Of a DNA stretch of 64,000 bases, positions 57,637 to 64,000 are shown piece by piece. Numbering within the stretch: position 1 is the first letter of the stretch; every line of letters starts with the position of its first letter. The DNA is from Onychomys torridus. Lineage: Eukaryota; Chordata; Mammalia; Rodentia; Cricetidae. Under the pieces are notes generated by a model. The model was not told where the DNA came from, ran no database searches, and saw only the letters and a program-made list of their open reading frames with translations. A program made the translations under genes and the position numbers. The stretch is taken from positions 16,911,429-16,975,428 of the forward strand of contig NC_050451.1 in NCBI RefSeq assembly GCF_903995425.1, written 5' to 3'.

Positions 57637-57947
57637 TGTAGTGGGTAGCCATTCCAGCCTTGGCCTGGAAGTTACAACCCCCATTGAGGCTTCGGTAATG
57701 GTCACACCTACAAGGCAGGGCTGAGAGAGGGCGCTGAAGACCCAGGATCAAGAGGAGATTCTTCTCTTGGTTCCAGGACCCTGGACGCTGGAGGTAGGCA
57801 GAGCAGAGTTCTCCAGAGAACACCGCCGGACTGCACCATACCTTTCCCAGACCCCGCAACCTACCCCTTCATTTGTAAGCTACCCCACAAAATAAACCTC
57901 CCTTTTAACTACGTGGAGTGGCCTTAATAATTTCACCAATACACAAC
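57631..57947 (+). mobile_element. Solo LTR, family A, with 6-bp TSD
   Basis: The LTR is 57637-57941 (305 bp), the only plus-oriented copy. CACAAC flanks it at 57631-57636 and 57942-57947, although the site is CA-rich. It shows CAAAATAAACCTCCC (polyadenylation signal) and the TTTCACCAATA end. Confidence 0.9.
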
Positions 57948-60682
57948 ACTAATTAATTAACTTTTAAAGATACACAATAAAAATAAAAGCAACATATGAC
58001 CCTAGCTATGGACAGAGCATGTTGAATGGCCTCTGAATAACAATAAACCTTCCTGGAGCCCAAACACTGCTCCACCATGGAATACAGCCCTGCTATATCT
58101 TGTGTGACCAGACACCTCAGTGAGGACACATAGAAGCCCACATCTCCACGCTATCATTTATATTTGGGATTTCAAAAGCCTTCTGGATTTTTCTACTTCT
58201 GAAAGAGAAGAGAAAGTCCAGCAGTTTCTCTCTGGCACATAAAGAGCAATGTTATCCAGAATGGTGTTTTCTGGTGGAAACAAAAGCAAGCCACTGGCTA
58301 AAGTTTCCTGGGATCCATCATTTAAAAATTAAGGAGAAGAAGGGAACACATAAAATTAAACTTTGGATGTTATAATTAATTGAATATGTGTAAAATGTTC
58401 CTTCAATGTATAACAGTATTAAAATAATTAGTAATGAGATAATTTATAGCATTTATGATAAGTCATGGAAATCTAAAAGTCTTCTCTTTATCCAAGATGT
58501 ATTTCAAGTGCTCTAGGATTCATGTGTCTATCACAGTATACAGTACAGATATAGAACCTTTCCACAATATCAGAACATCTATTAAACACTGTTGACCTAG
58601 GATAGTCAATGGGGGAAATATAATCATTATGTCTGGTTTAAGTGGCTACCAACTCTCAGGTCTCCTTGGCTTTCTCTGCAGGTCTAGCCTTGGAAAAATC
58701 ACTAATAGAAAACTCAAAGTCCCCACTTATACCATGACATGGAATAAACCAAAGGATTTAAGGCTGTGGATTGCCAAGGCAGACACCTTTCTGTTCCCTT
58801 ACCATCTAGAAACTGCTGTAGAAATCTGCATGTACTGTATTGACCAGTCCTAATAAAAGGCCACTCAAAACCACACCATTCATTTGTTCTTTATTTCTCT
58901 CTTGCCTTAAGTGGAACACAGAACATATGGTTTGAATTTATCTTCTTTCTTTCCCCTCTGTTCATCAGTGTGATCCCCAGCAGGCAAAAATTCTCACAGA
59001 CTTCCCTGGACTTCATCCAATTGTTCTCAGTAATTCATTGCTCTTTGCAAGAGTCCAAAGACAAATCCAGCAGTCTCTTTCCAACTTCCTTCATAAGTGA
59101 GTTGAATAGGAAATGATTCTTTCCCCTCAAAGGCTTCACAGTGAGGAAAGTGACAGTTGAACTATTTAATCAAATCATAAACACTATAAAACTGCTCCAC
59201 TCTCAGTGTTGGATCTGGTGAATCCAAATGCATATGTCCAGCAAGAAGCAGAAGTGTCTACACAAAGAACACCACTTGATGAGTTGGTGTGCCTCAGAGA
59301 GCAACTGGCCTCATTATCTCCCACACTAGAGTCTCTCTGTGCCTGGATACCAGCTGGTCTTTTAAACAGAGTATTGTTTCAAGTACATCTCCTAAACTCA
59401 ACTGTGCACCCCTGGGCTTAGTTCCTGCCAATTAAGGGTATTTTTGAGTATTTCTAATTCTAGTCTTAAGACTTGACAATATGTTATAAACTATCGTACT
59501 CTGGGCATAATAAAGCTATTGCTGTATTAATCAGAGTCCCTGTGATTACTTGCAAGTGGCCCTCAATGAGCTCTAGCATATTGATGTTCTCTTATCAGAA
59601 GAAGAGGGAGAAAGATTAGACCCCATCTGAAATTTCAGCCTCTTGTCTACTCTGCCTCTCTGAGTTGTATGTAATTTTGCTGTGGTGTATATGGTTTGGG
59701 GAGTTTCTAGACTACCATGGGAGATGGAAAGTTGACTGAAAGAGGCCTCTATGGCTATGGAGAAGTCATTGTCCATGTGAGAGTGGCAGGTCATAGTGAT
59801 GCAGTTGTTTGGTGTCCCCCATGTTCCTCTAATGCTTCACCATGCTCCGTTAAGTGAGCACAATAAACCTGTTCATCAATTTAGGCAAATGGAATCATTC
59901 CTTTGCTCTGTTGATGGTGAGATCTCTGATGAATGGATGTTTGTTGACATCACCCGGGAAAAGGTAACAAAATATACAATCAACTTCTGATGGAGATGCA
60001 CCTGTAAGTGCCAGGTTTTATAAGGTGGGTTTGTCCGGTAACTTCTCATAGCTGACACTATAAGAGGAAAGGAAAAGGCTTGTAAGCAAACAACCCTAAA
60101 ATAAGACCAAAGGTCATACCATGTCTTTAACAATTAAAAGGAAATTATTTTGCGCCAGTCAAGAGCGGAGACTATGGAAGACTTCTTAGAGGTAGTAGCA
60201 TTGAGACAGGACTTCAAGGTAAAGGGTTTCAATAACAAGGCAACATGTAGCAGAATCACACTCACATGGCAATCACATGATAAATATGTACAAATAGAAG
60301 CCAGAGTCTATGCTAAGGAAATAACCTATTTTCCAGTTCAAGCAACAGACACAGATGTTTTTTTAAGTGGGAAATGTGTGTGGATACATAGACTTGAGTC
60401 CAATTCTAAAATGTCTTAACTGCTAGAATAGATGTGGTCACAATCCCCTGTGCAAAGAATGTCTCAAACATAAAGATGCATCTTTCATGCATGCACTTGT
60501 CTCCAGTAGAGTTTCCAGGTTTGGTGAGTTCTTTTTTTCTACATGGTGATTCAGGGACCCAGGCATGATGACAGCTCTACTGTCCCTAGGATTTAGTGTG
60601 CGGTCAGGGGCAGAAAACAGTCTGAGGAACCTTGATAAACTAAAAATGTTACTGAGTTAAGAGTAGCCATTACATTTTAAAA
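57948..60682. other. Mostly unassigned; possible LTR tail near 58845-58915
   Basis: No exon or clear repeat. CCTAATAAAAGGCCACTC near 58850 recalls the LTR-like tail near 19738, but neither copy has defined ends. The frames at 59206-59421 and 60150-60419 have no recognisable domain. Confidence 0.35.
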
Positions 60683-60696
60683 GGTGTGTGTGTGTA

Positions 60697-60780
<84 letters not shown>
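60683..60780. repeat. (GT)n(GA)n compound microsatellite
   Basis: About 37 bp of GT then 60 bp of GA. Confidence 0.95.
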
Positions 60781-60783
<3 letters not shown>

Positions 60784-60885
60784 GCTCAGTGATGCATATC
60801 TGTTCTTACTACTTGGGAGGATGGGCAGCAGCATCAAAGTTTAAGGCCAGCCTGGGCCACACACATAAAATAACAGTATTCCTGT
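60781..60885 (+). mobile_element. B1-like SINE fragment
   Basis: GGCTCAGTGATGCATATCTG, TACTACTTGGGAGG and AGTTTAAGGCCAGCCTGGGCC follow B1 order; the end is A-rich. Confidence 0.6.
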
Positions 60886-62150
60886 TTTCAGTCTCATCAT
60901 CTATAAAGGTTAAAAAATAACTCTTACAAAATGTCATCAAGATTAATAATAAAATGTCATAAAACAGTTCACACAGCAAAAAGTAAGGCCCTTGATTAAG
61001 CTTCACAGTGAGCATCACTATTCTCAGTTTCATGCCCACTCAAGTCCACTGTTGAACAGAGATAAAGCTAATTGTATCCTAAAAATGGATTCATAGTAAC
61101 ATATAATTTACTGATGCTAAAATATATGGTTACAATTTCATTTCTGAGTTCATAAGAGGAGCTGAAGTCACAAAGTGATTTCCTTAATTAAAGGGAGTCT
61201 GATATTCACTTCATAAACAATGCCTTGTGGCTGCCAAGCTGGATCCAGCTCTTGACTCATGCAACTTAGTGGGGTTTTCAAAATATACTTGGCCTTTAGC
61301 CAGTCAGAATCTGGTAGTTCATTGGTGGAGGCTGGGGTTGAGTCATTGTCCACAGTGAGAATCATGCTTTAGCCACATGTGCCATCACTTACATAAAAGA
61401 AACAGGAGAACCCAGGAAGGCCAGGCATCTGACAGCAGGGGCCCTTTACTATGTGACATCAAATGACCAGCTTCTGTTTTAAAAAGAGTCATCTTCACTT
61501 GATAGCTGAGGCTATAGCGGGAACTCAGTGGAGACCTGCTGTGGTTGATAAGCTAAGTAGGCATGCTGCAGCATTTATAAGTAACTATTCTTAATGACCT
61601 ATGTCATCTCCCAGATGGCAATTGTCTTAAGTTGGGGTCCCTCAAAATCAAGACACTTTGAGATAATAATTTAAATCAGATGTTTTGTTTTATTTGCCAA
61701 GAAGGAACAAGGAGGAAAACAGGAAGTAAGACAATTAGAGGAACTTTCAATGACTACTCCCCACCATAAGAAAGTGAGACTCAATCATGGCAGAGACACA
61801 GGAGTGTAGACTGAGCCCCAGTTCCCTGAAGGGGACCTGATCATTAACAAACTAACAGTTGTCACCAGTGGAGGATTTTGACAAAAGGCACACCTGCTCA
61901 GCTCCTAGGCTAAGAATACCTTGAAGCTAAGGAAAGCCTTTTGTTGTTATTCAGTGCATAGCTGAAGCTCTGGCATCTTCTCAGACTATCAAGGAGAGGT
62001 TGTGTATTAACACACAGAGAAAATCAGCCTTATCCTCACCAGCATCAAGGAGGAAACACTTTCCTCTTTCTTAAATCATGCAGAAACCATATTGCCTACT
62101 GTACATGGGTTCTCCTGAGAAATACAAAAGCATGTATATATAAATTTTTT
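60886..62150. other. Unassigned sequence
   Basis: Nothing recognised. Confidence 0.4.
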
Positions 62151-62882
62151 AAAAAAGCTTTACTATATAGAAATGGATACTGCAGCTGTGAAAATGGATA
62201 CTGCAGCTGTGTGCTGTAAGCCTGTATTCAAGACTTCCTCCCTCCTTCAATAAATGGCATTTGGCATTTAAAAAAAGAAGAAAAAGAAGAGGGGGTCAAG
62301 ATCACGATGGGAAAACCCACAGACATAGTTAACTGGTGCTAGTTGGAGCTCACCTACTCTAGACTGACAGCTCGGGAACCTGCATGGGACCGAACTAGGC
62401 CCAATTAAAGTTGGGGACAGCTATGTGGCTTGATCTGTTTGTGGGGTCCCTGGCAGTAGGACCAGGACTTATCCCAGATGCATGAACTGGCTTGTTGGAG
62501 CCCATTCCCTGTGGTGGAATACCTTGTTCAGCCTTAATACAATGGAGAGGGGCTAGGCTCTCCTTCAACTTGGTATGCCAGACTTTGTTGACCACCATGG
62601 GAGGCCTTACCCACTCTGAGGAGTGGATGGGGGTAGAGCAGGAGGGAGGTGAGAAGGCATGAGAAGGGGAGGGAGGGGGAACTGGGGTTGGTATGTAAAG
62701 TGGAAAAACATTTAATAAATAAATATATTTTAAAAAGAAAATATCAATCATAAGTATTCATTCAATGTGTACTTCACATCATTCTGTTAAATGATTAAAG
62801 AGTGACAATAATCTTCAATAAAATCATATTGGATGAGAAAAAAAGCTTTACTATATAGAAATGGATACTGCAGCTGTGAAAA
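62151..62882 (+). mobile_element. Truncated L1 between 44-bp direct repeats, with extra 5' and 3' sequence
   Basis: Identical 44-bp blocks lie at 62151-62194 and 62839-62882. The L1 3' UTR runs from about 62290 (TCAAGATCACGATGGG, GGCTTGATCTGTTTGTGGGG, TATGCCAGACTTTGTTGACC) to its A-rich end near 62745. About 95 bp of non-L1 sequence with AATAAA and an A7 run follow. An unrelated stretch with its own AATAAA and A7 (62212-62290) precedes it. The insertion site TTTTTT/AAAAAA fits the L1 endonuclease. Confidence 0.75.
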
Positions 62883-63216
62883 CTATTGAGTCCCCAGGTC
62901 TGCATGGTGACTTGGAGAGGGAAGCTTCTGGAGAGGACATATGGACTTCACTGGAGAAGGCTGCAGGCCCAAGAACTGGGAGACACTTATGCTTCACTTT
63001 GAGCCTACAGACAGGCAGAAATCTGGTGTCTTACATGGAAAGCCATCAGGCAAGCAGAGTTTTCTCTTCTGGGTTAAGGACCAGCCTCCTATCTCCATTT
63101 AGGCCCTCCATAGGCTAGACAAAACCCACCCATACTAGTGAAATAAGTTATTTAGTCTGCTGATATCAACACTAATCTCATCAACAAACACCAAGAATAG
63201 ATGACATATTAAAATT
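62883..63216. other. Unassigned sequence
   Basis: Nothing recognised. Confidence 0.4.
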
Positions 63217-63420
63217 GGGGCTAGAGAGATGGCTTACTATCAGTAGTTAAGAATACTTGCCATTCTTATAGAGGGCCTGAGTTTAGAACCCACCATTGAC
63301 ATAGGAGGGCTCACAGCCACCTGTATCTCCACCTCCAGGGGATCCATTGCCCTCTCCTGACCTCCACAGACAAACACACAAAGATAAAATAAAATAAATC
63401 TTTAAAAATAAAAAATAAAG
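63217..63420 (+). mobile_element. B2 SINE
   Basis: GGGGCTAGAGAGATGGCTTAC, AGTTAAGAATACTTGCC, GAGGGCCTGAGTTTAGAACC, CTCTCCTGACCTCCACAGAC, then an AAATAAAATAAAT tail. Confidence 0.88.
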
Positions 63421-63610
63421 ACAAATATAGTATGTTTTCACTTATAAGTGGGTATTAGCCAATAAGTAAATGACAACAAAGCTATAATCCATAGACCCAG
63501 AAAGGTAGGTATAGAGAAGGAGTCTGGGGGGGGGGGGATGCATGAATCTCCCTGGGATGGAGGAATAGAATAGATTTTATGAGGAAGGTGTTGGGGGATG
63601 GGGTAGAAGA
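63421..63610 (+). mobile_element. L1 fragment (3' UTR start)
   Basis: AGTATGTTTTCACTTATAAGTGGG, TATTAGCCAATAAGTAAATG and CATAGACCCAGAAAGG are standard rodent L1 text just after ORF2. A G11 run is at 63527-63537. Confidence 0.6.
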
Positions 63611-64000
63611 AGAAAGTGTGTGGAGAGAGGGCTGAAGTTGGGGGACATTTGGGGTATGGTGTGGAAACTTCCTAGAATATATGAAGTACTAATTGATGGC
63701 TTTTTTAGCAGTGCTCTTACTCCCAAAGAAAAGTCACGAAATACACAAAATCCACTAATAAGAGTTTTATCAAGACAAGGAGAAAGGGATAGATGTGACC
63801 AGACCTGTGGAAGAACACCTGGGAGAATGAGGGCAGGGGAACATGGAGCCCATCTTATAAAGACCAGGACACACCTGCACATACAGGCCCACGTGGCTAT
63901 TCCATGCATGTGCATAGATCAGGTGGTCACGTCTGTGAGGTTATGTGACATTGTAGCCATGGGACATGGGCTATGTAGGACATACGACCTGGAAATAACT
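63611..64000. other. Unassigned sequence to the window end
   Basis: A 112-codon minus frame (63577-63915) has no recognisable domain. Nothing else is recognised. Confidence 0.35.

Noticed and set aside
1..64000. CRISPR array, operon, prophage or other prokaryotic system
   Set aside because: Composition, SINEs, LINEs and LTRs are those of a rodent nuclear genome; no spaced direct repeats of CRISPR type are present.

Overview
The window looks like repeat-dense, gene-free DNA from a muroid rodent nuclear genome. It carries the full rodent SINE set: B1 (7SL-derived), B2 and ID (BC1-like). It also has rodent L1 3' ends, MT-type ERVL-MaLR LTRs and several LTR families that I associate with cricetid rodents (hamster, vole, deer mouse). 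The cricetid placement comes from recalled repeat texture, not from a search. I found no host protein-coding exon, no tRNA or rRNA gene and no CRISPR. The open reading frames present are explained by repeats, by microsatellites, or are unsupported.

Layout. 1-5 kb: LTRs of three families, an ID element splitting an MT LTR, and MaLR pieces. 5-11 kb: L1 remnants, a 320-bp purine tract and microsatellites. 12.1-14.3 kb: an LTR-internal-LTR element without coding capacity, with a Lys-type primer binding site and a polypurine tract. 14.3-32 kb: mostly unassigned sequence with scattered SINEs, solo LTRs and MaLRs. 32.5-33.9 kb: a truncated L1 with its target-site duplication (TSD), itself interrupted by a solo LTR with a perfect 6-bp TSD. 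34-43 kb: two further solo LTRs, L1 pieces and long unassigned stretches. 43.7-44.3 kb: a class I-like LTR between 43-bp direct repeats. 44.6-47.5 kb: a second non-coding LTR element, minus strand, whose internal region is colinear with the one at 12.5-13.9 kb. 48.8-55.1 kb: an old, broken class II (betaretrovirus-like) endogenous retrovirus with both LTRs, a 6-bp TSD, gag, pro and pol remnants and a residual env. 55-58 kb: nested LTRs with precise TSDs. 58-64 kb: mostly unassigned, ending with an unusual L1 insertion, a B2 and another L1 fragment.

How the parts relate. Nothing here forms a cellular pathway; the unifying theme is retrotransposition. Ten LTR insertions have flanking 6-bp direct repeats (nine exact, one with a single mismatch in a T-rich context). 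This places most LTRs in the ERV2/class II integration style. The most interesting items are the paired non-autonomous LTR elements with a shared non-coding interior, the 14-codon tandem repeat in the endogenous gag, LTRs that have absorbed B1-like segments, and an L1 copy with a roughly 43-bp TSD and a candidate 3' transduction. All family names are assigned by eye.
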